Part shown: positions 17,176 to 26,214 of the stretch, one piece after another
How positions within the stretch are numbered: the first letter of the stretch is position 1
Layout: the number at the start of each line of letters is the position of its first letter
DNA from: Methanosarcina barkeri 3
GTDB lineage: Archaea; Halobacteriota; Methanosarcinia; Methanosarcinales; Methanosarcinaceae
Length of the DNA: 64,000 nucleotides
NCBI RefSeq assembly: GCF_000970305.1
Contig: NZ_CP009517.1
Location: 1,922,001 to 1,986,000, forward strand
Reading direction: 5' to 3'
Made by a program: the position numbers and the translations under genes
The notes under the pieces: model-generated
Databases searched by the model: none
Told to the model about the DNA's origin: nothing
What the model saw: only the letters and a program-made list of their open reading frames with translations

Positions 17176-17520
17176 TCAATGATGAGTACCTTCCACAACC
17201 TGTACTCCTGCATCCTGAATTGTCTTTTTTATACTGTCCATGTTAGGACATTTAGGGTAAGTGCCATCCATAAGCATACAGGAACTGAGATGTACGGCAT
17301 CAAGGCCATGCTTTTTGAGGGCGTTCACCAGACGGTACACTCTCCTACCGGAACAGCCTCCGCATGTGAAAAACGCGATCATCTGAGTATTTTCACCGTA
17401 GACCTCAAAGTGTGACTTTCTTTCGTTAAAAGCCTTAAAGCAGCCTACACCCGGACAGGTTTCCGAGACGATATCGCAGCGCACGATCGCTATTTTTGTA
17501 GGTTTTGTATTTTCTTCCAT
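17176..17520 (-). CDS. CGGC-domain protein
   Basis: A 114-residue cysteine-rich protein. The naming motif FFTCGGCSGRR is near residue 52, with further Cys in CDIVSETCPGVGC near residue 15, SSCMLMDG and KCPN. CGGC proteins are small putative metal-binding proteins of anaerobes; the function is unproven. GAGGT lies five bases before the ATG. It lies next to a cupin and a SnoaL-like gene on the same strand. Confidence 0.85.
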   Translation of the reverse strand: MEENTKPTKIAIVRCDIVSETCPGVGCFKAFNERKSHFEVYGENTQMIAFFTCGGCSGRRVYRLVNALKKHGLDAVHLSSCMLMDGTYPKCPNMDSIKKTIQDAGVQVVEGTHH

Positions 17521-17572
17521 TCATACCTCGTTTTGAACAACCAGATAACCGTTCTTACACTTGCTTTACACT

Positions 17573-17911
17573 TTACAGCATACGTGTAGCTTCGGTTTGT
17601 CTTGGGGCCTTTACGACCAGCGCCCTGAAAATTCCATCTCCCTGATTCAGAAGGCGGTGAGGGATCTTTGCAGGACTCTCAATCAGCATATCTCGACTGA
17701 CTTCCTGTTGTTCGTCGCCAATCTCAACAATGCCTTTTCCTTCAAGAATGTAGAAAAAGACATCTGTTGGAGTAGTATGCTTTTTTAAAGCTTCCCCTGG
17801 CTTAAGTTCTATATGTACTGCCTGAGCGTGATCGGTATTATAGAGTATCCGGACACTCACATTATGAGGGTTCGGTTTTTCAGGTGAAGATTTCATCTCA
17901 GTAATTTTCAT
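17573..17911 (-). CDS. Cupin domain protein
   Basis: A 112-residue single cupin barrel. Motif 1 is LKPGEALKKHTTPTDVFFYILEG, though only one of its usual His residues is present, and motif 2 is PAKIPHRLLNQG. GGGGGAGA precedes the ATG. Such stand-alone cupins often bind a metal and a small ligand. Catalytic activity is uncertain because of the reduced metal-ligand set. Confidence 0.85.
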   Translation of the reverse strand: MKITEMKSSPEKPNPHNVSVRILYNTDHAQAVHIELKPGEALKKHTTPTDVFFYILEGKGIVEIGDEQQEVSRDMLIESPAKIPHRLLNQGDGIFRALVVKAPRQTEATRML

Positions 17912-18000
17912 TAATTCTCCCCCTTTGACAATATAGTTTTTTGTTTTTCAGCATCATGCCTTAGCTTAGCATTATGCCTTAACACCGTGCCTTAGTATTA

Positions 18001-18262
18001 ATACCGACCAGGCTTATGCGAAAACTCTAACGTTTTTGATTATGTTAATATTCAATTCTGAGATCCATTTAGCAGTTAGATTCTTTTGATATCCACTTAT
18101 CAGTTAGATTCTTTTGATATCCACTTATCAGTTAGATTCTTTTGATATCCACTTATCAGTTAGATTCTATTATAATATTCATCTATCAATTAGATTATAT
18201 TATATCATCGCTATCAGTTAGATCTCGTACTAGCGTCTGTCATATATATGCCTGGTCGGTAT
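18001..18262. repeat. Inverted-repeat-bounded element with internal tandem repeats
   Basis: Perfect 13-base inverted repeats ATACCGACCAGGC (18001-18013) and GCCTGGTCGGTAT (18250-18262) bound a 262-base stretch. Inside are about five units of a 28-base repeat (TTAGATTCTTTTGATATCCA, then CTTATCAG). No ORF. It could be a small insertion element later invaded by repeats. Confidence 0.6.
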
Positions 18263-18367
18263 AATTTTTCGCTACTTGGAAAGTATTATGAATTTCAAAA
18301 CCTGAAATTCTGGGTTTATCCTTGGCTTAAGAGTTGGTAAAGAATACCACACAAAAGCTACCTGGTT

Positions 18368-19027
18368 TTACAGGCCTACCTGGGATTTGAAACTCTCAAG
18401 GCCTGTGTCCTCAATGAACCTTCCAAGCCTCTTTTTCGTACCGGAACTTTTATAGAAATTAACAATTCTCTCGATTGCATCAAGAACTTCCTCTTCTGAC
18501 AGTTCTTTTGCGACAACCTCAGCAAGTCTTGGACTTGCAGCTGCAGCACCTCCTACCATAAGGGTATATCCTTTAGCAGTGCCCATTACCCCTATGTCCT
18601 TAATAGCAGGTTCAGAGCAAGAGTTAGGACAACCGGAAACTGCCATCTTGAACTTGGAAGGCATCGACATTCCGTGGTATTTTTCATCCAGTTTAAGACC
18701 CAGACCTACTGCATCCTGTTTTCCTTGCTTGCAGAAAGTGGTCCCAGGACAGAACTTTACACTTCTTACGCAAAGCCCTACAGCTGCACCTGGTTTCATG
18801 TCCAGATCAGCCCATGCATTATCAAGGTCTTCTTCCTTCAGGCCCACGATTGCAATCCTCTGTGCAGAAGTCATCTTAAGAGCAGCAGCACCATATTTTT
18901 CCGCAACATCGGCTATCTTCCTGAGGGTTTTTGGGTCAGCAATTCCTCCTGGGATATGAGGGGCGATTGCATAGGTTTCACGGTCTCTCTGAACAATTGC
19001 ACCTTTTTCCGGTAAGTTGTCCTTCAT
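18368..19027 (-). CDS. Small siroheme/4Fe-4S nitrite-sulfite reductase-like protein
   Basis: A 219-residue version of the nitrite/sulfite reductase fold. Only one half-repeat is present, compared with over 500 residues in full enzymes. The ligand motif is intact: C93-x5-C99 in FCPGTTFC and C133-x3-C137 in SGCPNSC. The N-terminal ferredoxin-like half (APHIPGGIADPKTLRKIAD) is present. This belongs to the dissimilatory-sulfite-reductase-like small proteins known in methanogens, of uncertain substrate. The ATG at 19036 is an alternative start. It is divergent from an HxlR regulator that probably controls it. Confidence 0.87.
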   Translation of the reverse strand: MKDNLPEKGAIVQRDRETYAIAPHIPGGIADPKTLRKIADVAEKYGAAALKMTSAQRIAIVGLKEEDLDNAWADLDMKPGAAVGLCVRSVKFCPGTTFCKQGKQDAVGLGLKLDEKYHGMSMPSKFKMAVSGCPNSCSEPAIKDIGVMGTAKGYTLMVGGAAAASPRLAEVVAKELSEEEVLDAIERIVNFYKSSGTKKRLGRFIEDTGLESFKSQVGL

Positions 19028-19157
19028 GATTATCATTCACTCCAAACTGTCTGAATTTACTGCATATTTAAATTCCCAGAATTCTGACGTTATTTTTGCC
19101 AGATCTGGGGAACTTATACAAAAAATTACATGCACATATTTATAAAATATGTGATAT

Positions 19158-19197
19158 ATTAGTATTTTTTTGATATTAGTATATTAGAGATACTAAT
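19158..19197. promoter_or_regulatory. Candidate HxlR operator
   Basis: ATTAGTAT occurs at 19158-19165 and 19175-19182, 17 bases apart, and its inverse ATACTAAT at 19190-19197. The last two form an 8-7-8 palindrome. It lies between the divergent reductase-like and HxlR genes. Confidence 0.55.
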
Positions 19198-19228
19198 TTA
19201 TATATTGGACAGTTTCTATGTTTATACC

Positions 19229-19585
19229 ATGAAAGACTGTACAGTCTACAAGACCATGAATATCATCGGGAAAAGATGGACAATCCATATCCTTCTGGAG
19301 CTGCACAAAGGGGAAAAGAAGGAAAAGCGCTTTAATGAGCTTAAAAGGAAACTTGGATACATAACTCCCAAAATTCTCTCCGAGAGGCTGACAGAGCTGG
19401 AAACTGAAGGCCTGATTGAAAAGAAGATTGATAATTCAACAAACCCTCCAAAATCCGAATATTACCTGACCGAAAGCGGAGTGGACTTCGTAAAAATAAT
19501 ACAGGCAATCAAACGCTGGGGGCTGAAGTGGAAATTCCAGAATGAGGAATGCGAAAAGGCTATTTGCATGTACTGTGAACGTTAG
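19229..19585 (+). CDS. HxlR-family transcriptional regulator
   Basis: A 118-residue winged-helix regulator. CTVYKTMNIIGKRWTIHILLEL and FNELKRKLGYITPKILSERL are the HxlR signatures, including the N-terminal Cys often used for redox or electrophile sensing. EYYLTESG forms the wing. The C-terminus has two more Cys (CMYC region). Start taken as the ATG at 19229. Divergent from the reductase-like gene, with palindromic sites between. Confidence 0.87.
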   Translation: MKDCTVYKTMNIIGKRWTIHILLELHKGEKKEKRFNELKRKLGYITPKILSERLTELETEGLIEKKIDNSTNPPKSEYYLTESGVDFVKIIQAIKRWGLKWKFQNEECEKAICMYCER

Positions 19586-19713
19586 ATCGTAACTAAGGAA
19601 TGATGAAGATAGCTTCAAGTCTTATGCGTTACATTGTCATTAACAACACTTGAAAAATGTAACTGTAAAGAAGCCATGACCGAAAAACTTGAAGTTATAT
19701 CTCAACCATTCCT

Positions 19714-19780
19714 GAGTAAGAAAGGTGTGCTGGGAAGGCACTCAAAGGTGCTGGGAAGGCACTCAAAGGTGCTGACAAGG
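19714..19780. repeat. Tandem repeat, 21-bp unit
   Basis: Three units of AAAGGTGCTGGGAAGGCACTC. A 64-codon frame over this region is judged not to be a gene. Confidence 0.75.
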
Positions 19781-19974
19781 GCACCGAAACTTTTATTCGT
19801 TCAGGTTTTCCAGGATTGTAGTAATTAAAGGTTCTGAAAAGCTCTTCAAATTTATTTAAAGGCCTTATAATTAGCTTTTATTATCCATTCAAATTTTATT
19901 AGATTTTACTTGTTTCTATATTAGAAATTAGAAGTTTGTTAAGTGCAAATATTTAAACTCAAAACTGTAATCTC

Positions 19975-20098
19975 AATATTAACCTTAATATAATCTCAAT
20001 ATAATCTCGATATAATCTCAATATAATCTCGATATAATCTCAATATAATCTCGATATAATCTCAAGTAATCTCAATATAATCTCAATATAACTCAGAT
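19975..20098. repeat. Tandem repeat array, 12-bp unit
   Basis: About ten units of AATATAATCTCR in the gap upstream of the acyl-CoA synthetase gene, ending some 20 bases before its start. The TATA-like content may include its promoter. Confidence 0.85.
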
Positions 20099-20114
20099 TA
20101 TTCGGAAGGCCATA

Positions 20115-21482
20115 ATGACCACTGAAGGACAGATCGACTTTTTCTTCAAGCCTGAAAGCATAGCCCTGATAGGAGCCTCACCAAACCCGAAAAAGCTCTC
20201 CTTTACAATCCTGGAAAACCTGCTGAAAATGGGATTTCAGGGAAAGATATATCCCATAAATCCGGGTTACCAGGAAATCAGGGGGCTTAAATGCTATCCG
20301 GCTCCTGACGAGATAAAAGACAGGATCGATATTGCAATTTTTGCAGTTCCGGCTTCTACTGTTCTTGAAATCCTCAACGGCCATGTTGAGAATATAAAGG
20401 GAGCAATAATTGTCAGCTCCGGTTTTCGGGAAACCGGGCCTGAAGGAAAGGAAATGGAAATCCGCCTGAAAGAAATTTTAGAAAAGAAAGGCATCCGGGC
20501 TATGGGACCGAACTGCCTTGGAATCTACGATACAGTCTCAAAAGTGGATACTTTTTTTATAAGCAGCGATAAGGTCGAAAGGCCTGTAAGAGATGGAGTT
20601 TCGGTGCTTACTCAAAGCGGCTCTTTTGCCGCTATGATCATGGACGAAATGGCAAACGAAGGAGCAGGGATTTCACGGGTAGTAAGTTACGGAAATAAGG
20701 TGGATGTTGATGAGAGTGACTGCCTTGAATTCCTGGCAGGAGACGAAGCAACAAAAGCCGTTGCTCTCTACATCGAGTCTGTGGGAAACGGACGCAGGTT
20801 CCTTGCCACTGCATCGGAATGCGTGCAAAAAAAGCCTGTAGTGGCTCTTAAAGTCGGAAAAAGGGAACCAGGCGCAAAGGCTGCAAGTTCTCATACAGGA
20901 GCTATTAGTGGAAGATATGAAGCTTATGAAGCCGCTTTCAGGAAAGCAGGTGTAATAGAAGTTGAAAGTTATGAAGAATTAAAAGACGCCTGCAAAGTCC
21001 TTAACAGGTATCCGCTGGTAAGAGGAAATAGAATTCTCATAATAACTGATGGAGGAGGGATTGGAATTTCCATTGCTGATGCCTGTGAGGAGGCTGGACT
21101 CAAGGTTCCCGATCTCTCTAAAGAAGTTATGGAAAAACTGGAAAAAAAACTTCCTGCCTTTGCTTCCGTAAGAAATCCTGTTGATCTGACAGGCAACGTT
21201 AAGGACGAACACTACATTGATGCTCTACAGGAAGCTTTTGGGGAAGAATACGATCTTGCGATAGTGAGCCTGTTATGGGGCCCGCCTCTTCTTTCCAAAG
21301 AGGTAGCTGAAAAAATCAAAGCCTTTGCCATTCACTGTGAAAAACCGGTTCTAATCTGTTCTCCGGGCGGAAGATTCAGCAGGGAAGTGGCTTCGGCTTT
21401 TACAGCCATCGGAATGCCGGTCTTTTTTACTCCTGACAGTGCAGTAAGGGCGGCACTGGTACTGTGCGGAGGAAAGAAGTAA
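20115..21482 (+). CDS. ADP-forming acyl-CoA synthetase, alpha subunit
   Basis: A 455-residue CoA-binding plus CoA-ligase protein, the length of ACD alpha subunits. The N-terminal CoA-binding domain starts SIALIGASPNPKKLSF. The ligase domain has MGPNCLGIYD and LTQSGSFAAMIMDEM. The catalytic phospho-histidine is H260 in SSHTGAISG. It converts acyl-CoA, ADP and phosphate to acid, CoA and ATP together with a beta (ATP-grasp) subunit. No beta subunit is within the window, so it must be elsewhere or this subunit has another partner. Confidence 0.85.
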   Translation: MTTEGQIDFFFKPESIALIGASPNPKKLSFTILENLLKMGFQGKIYPINPGYQEIRGLKCYPAPDEIKDRIDIAIFAVPASTVLEILNGHVENIKGAIIVSSGFRETGPEGKEMEIRLKEILEKKGIRAMGPNCLGIYDTVSKVDTFFISSDKVERPVRDGVSVLTQSGSFAAMIMDEMANEGAGISRVVSYGNKVDVDESDCLEFLAGDEATKAVALYIESVGNGRRFLATASECVQKKPVVALKVGKREPGAKAASSHTGAISGRYEAYEAAFRKAGVIEVESYEELKDACKVLNRYPLVRGNRILIITDGGGIGISIADACEEAGLKVPDLSKEVMEKLEKKLPAFASVRNPVDLTGNVKDEHYIDALQEAFGEEYDLAIVSLLWGPPLLSKEVAEKIKAFAIHCEKPVLICSPGGRFSREVASAFTAIGMPVFFTPDSAVRAALVLCGGKK

Positions 21483-22180
21483 ACTGAAACTCGATCTAAA
21501 GCAAAAGTTCTGAAAAGCCAGGACTTAAAATAAAATTATGATTAAGGCTTATAGAAGACTTAAATGCTTAAATACTCTTTATCAGGCTGTCCAAAAACTA
21601 GATCTTTTTTCTACAATTGGAGAATTAGCATTCTTGACTTTAAATAATATATCAAAAATTTTTTTAAATTTGTATATATAATTGCTTTGAAGTAAATATA
21701 TTGTTCCAATTATAGAATCAACTATAGTTTTAAAATAACTTTTATGCAAATTTTGGTTATTTATCTCAAAAACCTGTTTTATTCTAAAAATCTGCTTATA
21801 AAGGTCAGAAAAATATAAATAGATCCTGGCCTATTTAGTTAGGAATCTAACAATTCAATTAAATAACAAGTAATGTAAGCACCAAATTCCCGTTCTTGAG
21901 ATTAGATATGGGGAGTATCACTTAAGTACGGTTTTGCAACCTGAAACGTACTGCACATGTTTTACTGGTTCTGAAATAAAAGTACCTGGAAAATAGAAAA
22001 AACCGGAAGACCTGCAGGAACGTTTGGATAGTAGATAACTGTGCCTGTATGTGAGAAAGAAAGTATACCTTAATTCTCAATACAGAAGATATAATACAGA
22101 AGAGCCAATTACTACAGAAAGTGACTTAAAAACTTTTGAATCCCTGTTTTAAAAACGATTTGTTAAGGAAGATGCAATAG
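21483..22180. other. AT-rich intergenic region before first MATE gene
   Basis: About 700 bases with no supported ORF. GGCTGTCCAAAAACTA at about 21590 resembles one arm of the inverted-repeat element at 666-796, but no second arm was found. Confidence 0.4.
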
Positions 22181-23617
22181 ATGAAAATTAATGAAGATGA
22201 AAGTGAAGTTTCTGCCGGCTATTCCGGAAAAAAAGAGACGGATGGCGTAAAAATCCTGCAAGGAGATCCGAAAAAAGCCATAATAAAGCTGTCAATCCCA
22301 ATGATAGTTGCTATGTCCGTGCAGACAATTTACAGCCTTATTGATACTTACTGGGTTTCCGGACTTGGAGCCGACGCCCTTGCAGCAATGGGTTTTGTGT
22401 TCCCGTTTTTCTTTATAAGCATGGCTCTGTCAAACGGAATAGGCATAGGAGGAGGATCTGCAATCTCCCGTATGATCGGAGCCAGGGATAAAGCCGGTGC
22501 AGACAACGTAGCCGTACATACAATAATCGTAATTATCTTGCTCTCTATTGCATTTACAGTACCGTTTTATCTCTTTGCCCCTCAGCTCTTTGCCCTTGCA
22601 GGAGCCGGAAAAGCTACAGGACTTGCAGTAGCGTATGCCAGAGCTATTTTTCTTGGAAGCATTATAATTTTCTTTTCCAATGTAGCCAATGCGATTCTTC
22701 GAAGCGAAGGAGATTCGAAACGAGCCATGAAGGCTATGATTTTAGGCGGGGTACTGAACGTTATCCTTGACCCCATATTCATATATACGCTTAATATGGG
22801 AATTGCAGGTGCAGCCTGGGCTACTGTACTTTCCATAGGGGTATCCTGTGTTATGATGGCAAACTGGCTGTTCTTCAAGAAAGATACCTATGTAGCCTTT
22901 AACTTCAAGGATTTCCGCTTTGAGAAAAGCATTGTAAAAGAGATCTTCAGTGTTGCACTTCCGGCTTCAGCCCAGCAGCTTTCCATGTCCCTGTCAATGA
23001 TATTCATGAACTACATTATTGTGCTTGTAAGTAGCACCGACGGAGTTGCGGTCTATGCAACGGGATGGAGAATAGCTACAATTGCAACTTCTCCTTTATT
23101 GGGAATGGCGACTGCCGTAATTTCCGTATGTGGGGCTGCAATCGGAGCCCATGATTATATAAAGGCAAAGGCTGCCCTTTCCTATTCAACCAGAGTCGGA
23201 TTCCTGATAGAGTGTGTAGCCGGGGCTTTTATTTTTGCTTTTGCCATGCCGATAGCATCTATATTTACACAGTCAGAAGGTGGAGCCCACATAACTGACG
23301 ATCTTGCGCACTTCCTGCGTGTGATGTGTACTTTCTACCCCATGCTTGCACTTGGCCTCTTTTCGTCCTCCTTTTTCCAGGGTGCAGGAAAAGGTCTTAA
23401 CTCCCTGATTGCTACCCTCCTCAGAACTATTGTCTTTACCCCTCTCTTTGCAGCTCTCCTGGCTTTTACCTTTAATATGGGACAAGTAGGAGCCTGGTGG
23501 GGTTTAGTCATAGGCAATGGAATAGGTTCTCTGTTGATGTACATATGGGCAGAATATTTCTTGAAAGCACTTTTAAAAACAAAACATATTACAAAAACTG
23601 ATGGAGCCTCAGCCTGA
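22181..23617 (+). CDS. MATE family efflux transporter (copy 1)
   Basis: A 478-residue protein with about 12 helices and a charged 30-residue N-terminus. KLSIPMIVAMSVQTIYSLID and the second-half counterpart VALPASAQQLSMSLSMIFMN are the paired MATE repeats; ILRSEGDSKRAMKAMILGG and FFQGAGKGLNSL are also typical. It probably exports drugs or metabolites using a sodium or proton gradient. A paralogue at 28367-29824 shares the same N-terminal extension and most core motifs. Confidence 0.9.
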   Translation: MKINEDESEVSAGYSGKKETDGVKILQGDPKKAIIKLSIPMIVAMSVQTIYSLIDTYWVSGLGADALAAMGFVFPFFFISMALSNGIGIGGGSAISRMIGARDKAGADNVAVHTIIVIILLSIAFTVPFYLFAPQLFALAGAGKATGLAVAYARAIFLGSIIIFFSNVANAILRSEGDSKRAMKAMILGGVLNVILDPIFIYTLNMGIAGAAWATVLSIGVSCVMMANWLFFKKDTYVAFNFKDFRFEKSIVKEIFSVALPASAQQLSMSLSMIFMNYIIVLVSSTDGVAVYATGWRIATIATSPLLGMATAVISVCGAAIGAHDYIKAKAALSYSTRVGFLIECVAGAFIFAFAMPIASIFTQSEGGAHITDDLAHFLRVMCTFYPMLALGLFSSSFFQGAGKGLNSLIATLLRTIVFTPLFAALLAFTFNMGQVGAWWGLVIGNGIGSLLMYIWAEYFLKALLKTKHITKTDGASA

Positions 23618-23636
23618 AACAGGCAAGAGCTCTTTT
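23612..23636 (+). terminator. Possible terminator after first MATE gene
   Basis: GCCTG AAA CAGGC forms a perfect short hairpin overlapping the stop codon, followed by GAGCTCTTTT. Weak. Confidence 0.35.
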
Positions 23637-23689
23637 CCCGAATTTCTTATTAATCCCTATTTAAGTTTGAGTCGATAAGCCATCAAGAT

Positions 23690-23830
23690 ACTGATATCGT
23701 TTCAACTGTAAGATATTAAATATTTTTCAGATTTTAGGATATAGAATACTTTTTGGCTATTAAGTATCGAATATTTTTAGATGTTCGATATAGAATGTTT
23801 ATAGATATTCGATATAGAACGTTTTTCCAG
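23690..23830. repeat. Degenerate tandem repeat
   Basis: Four to five variants of ATATTCGATATAGAAYRTTT with decayed upstream units. Confidence 0.6.
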
Positions 23831-23862
23831 ATTTTTCCCTTTACGGTTCTTGTTTTTCAGAA

Positions 23863-25125
23863 CTAGTTGCTCATTATCCAGTTATGTATAATTGCCCATA
23901 GCTCATGAGAGTTATAATCAAGGGCTATGCTACCATGACCCTGGTTCTTCCAGCCTATATAAGTAACTTTATTATTTATTTTTCCTACCTCGTTTTTATA
24001 CCACCAGGAACCGTAGTCGCTGAAACCTCCCCCAAGCCCTATATAAAGAAGAGGGGAGCTTATTCTTGAAAAGTCAATCTCATAGCCTTCCACATTTCCC
24101 ATCAATCCGGCCATATAAAGATCCAGGTATTTAGGTGCATAAGGAACAGCCCCTCCGGTTAAGGTCAAGTTAAGTAGCCTGTTTTCATCAACATAATAAA
24201 GGCCATCCAGATCTCCGCTCCAGTAATGATAATTCGGAGTATAGGGGTATGCATTGAATGCATAAGTTTGGGTAGCCATAAGCCGGAAAAGTTGTCTGTT
24301 TGTAAGGTCAGGTTGAAAAATGGATTCTCGGTCAGGATCGGTTAAAGCCAGATTGGCTAGCTGAATCATGGTAGCCATATTGCTGCTGTTATATGTCCTG
24401 TTTTCCAAACATCTGGAAATAGTGTCAAATTCCTGTGCCTGAGAGCTTATTAACTCCGAATATTTAGGCTCGTACTTAATAACGATATCAACAGGAACCA
24501 TTCTGTTAACCGAGCCTAAAACAAAGTCGTTGTACTTGCTAGCTCCGTAAGCAGTAAGAATCAAGGCCCCATGACTGTGGCCAATTGCCATAACCTCTAT
24601 GTCCTCTACAGCTTTATCACTCAGGAAAGCTGTATGAAATCTTGATACTGCTATGCCGTTGTATGTATCACTCAGGTAACTGTCAATGGTCCAGTTTTCC
24701 ATGTAACTGAAATCGGTCTCATTTATAGGAACATTTGTCTCTCTTCTATCCAGAATGTATGTGCTGTATCCTTGCTGAGCGTAGTATATAGCCATATCGG
24801 AATAGAAACTTTCAGTCAAAGCTTGACCGGGCAGGATTATTAAGTTTTTACTTTGAGCTATACTCCAGGGACTCTTTTCTTTTACATAATTGGTGAGTAT
24901 AATGTAATCATACTCTCCGGATCCGACATTTATCTTAAGTTTATACTCAGCCACGTCACCTCGGATAAGGCCGATTCTATTGCTTTTCGTTAAGGGAGAG
25001 TACATACCTGGTACTCCGAACGAAGCAGATTTATGGAAAAAAGTCTTCATATGCTCGGGTTGATTAAGTATGGTCTCTGTTTTATTCTCAGGGTTGACAG
25101 CTAATGGTACTACTCGGTTCTTCAT
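23863..25125 (-). CDS. Alpha/beta hydrolase-fold protein
   Basis: A 420-residue protein. The nucleophile elbow is GHSHG with Ser184, and a strand-helix order LIILPGQALTESFYSDMAIYYAQQGYSTYILD before it fits the fold. A late GHGSIALDYNSHE supplies the likely catalytic His. About 150 residues form an insert or lid between elbow and His. No signal peptide or membrane helix is evident, so it is probably cytoplasmic. The substrate is unknown. Confidence 0.75.
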   Translation of the reverse strand: MKNRVVPLAVNPENKTETILNQPEHMKTFFHKSASFGVPGMYSPLTKSNRIGLIRGDVAEYKLKINVGSGEYDYIILTNYVKEKSPWSIAQSKNLIILPGQALTESFYSDMAIYYAQQGYSTYILDRRETNVPINETDFSYMENWTIDSYLSDTYNGIAVSRFHTAFLSDKAVEDIEVMAIGHSHGALILTAYGASKYNDFVLGSVNRMVPVDIVIKYEPKYSELISSQAQEFDTISRCLENRTYNSSNMATMIQLANLALTDPDRESIFQPDLTNRQLFRLMATQTYAFNAYPYTPNYHYWSGDLDGLYYVDENRLLNLTLTGGAVPYAPKYLDLYMAGLMGNVEGYEIDFSRISSPLLYIGLGGGFSDYGSWWYKNEVGKINNKVTYIGWKNQGHGSIALDYNSHELWAIIHNWIMSN

Positions 25126-25444
25126 CTTCTCGCCTTTGTGAGACTCTCTAATTAGATTTTAGACTTGAAAATTCATATTTTGTGAAATTTTTTGTTAAGC
25201 AAAGCAGGCTAATTTTCAGCTCTGACTTCAAATTGCATAGAGTGAAATAGCAAAAAGCAAGCGAATAATGCTAAAAACCAAATCCTGAAAACATGATAAC
25301 ATAGGGATCGTTTATTACCAGGAGCAGGCATGTAAACCAGGATGAAGTTGTTCGATTTTTGATTCGCATTTTTCAGTTATAAAATATTACTTAATTCACC
25401 ACATAATTTAATACAGATAAGAATTGTGGTTTAAGATTTCGGCT

Positions 25445-25981
25445 AATTTTTGTTTGAATGTCTAGATTCGTGTATTAAAAGTAATGATGGCATAAATAAC
25501 CTGGAGCCAGGCGTACAATTACTGTTACTGACACAGCCGATAAGCAAGTAGTAAACGAAATAACATCAAAAATTTTAAAGACTAACTGATTCACAAACTA
25601 ACTGATTCACAAACTAACTGATTCACAAACTAACTAGTTCACAAACTAACTAATCCATCAACTAACTAATCCATCAACTAACTAATCCATCAACTAACTA
25701 ATCCATCAACTAACTAATCCATCAACTAACTAATCCATCAACTAACTAATCCATCAACTAACTAATCCATCACTTTAAAGTCAAGAAACTTCCGTAATTT
25801 CCGAGCAGGCTCTAGCTCTGTTGAGAACAGAGGAGCCGAAACAGAGATAGGAAGAGTAAAAAAAGCCAAAGAAGAGAGCTCATTTAGGGTTCCCAGACTC
25901 GGAATATTACCTGCAGCTATAGGCCTGTTAGGAGTTTATGCCGTTAAGAAGATAAATCAGGCTAAAAGAATTAAAGTGTAA
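25445..25981 (+). pseudogene. Decayed secreted or surface protein gene
   Basis: Protein-like fragments on the plus strand are broken by frame shifts and a repeat array. SNDGINNLEPGV near 25480 is followed, in a shifted frame, by TITVTDTADKQVVNEI and a stop, resembling Ig-like or PKD surface repeats. After the repeat, 25787-25981 is open and ends VPRLGILPAAIGLLGVYAVK then KINQAKRIKV and a stop, a C-terminal membrane anchor with basic tail. There is no start codon. The 16-bp repeat lies in the middle. Confidence 0.4.
25580..25775. repeat. Tandem repeat array, 16-bp unit
   Basis: About eleven units: first AACTAACTGATTCACA, then ATCCATCAACTAACTA. The later units are identical to one another, indicating recent expansion. 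The rest of 25126-26214 shows only the decayed gene fragments listed. Confidence 0.9.
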
Positions 25982-26214
25982 CTGAAGGAAAAATAGATCC
26001 ATTTTTTCATGTTTAGTTTAATGGTTAAAAAGGAAAAATAGAAATCAAAGAAATCATAAAAGGAAAAACTCAAATTCTTATTACAAAAAGCTATAGAAAG
26101 TAACATAGAATCATGAAACTAAGACTTCTTGTTACTTCCACAATTTCAGACTGCCGAGTTTTTGCCCTAAACCCAGGTTGAAAGCTTGAAATGTGTATTT
26201 CCGTTTTTATCAGT

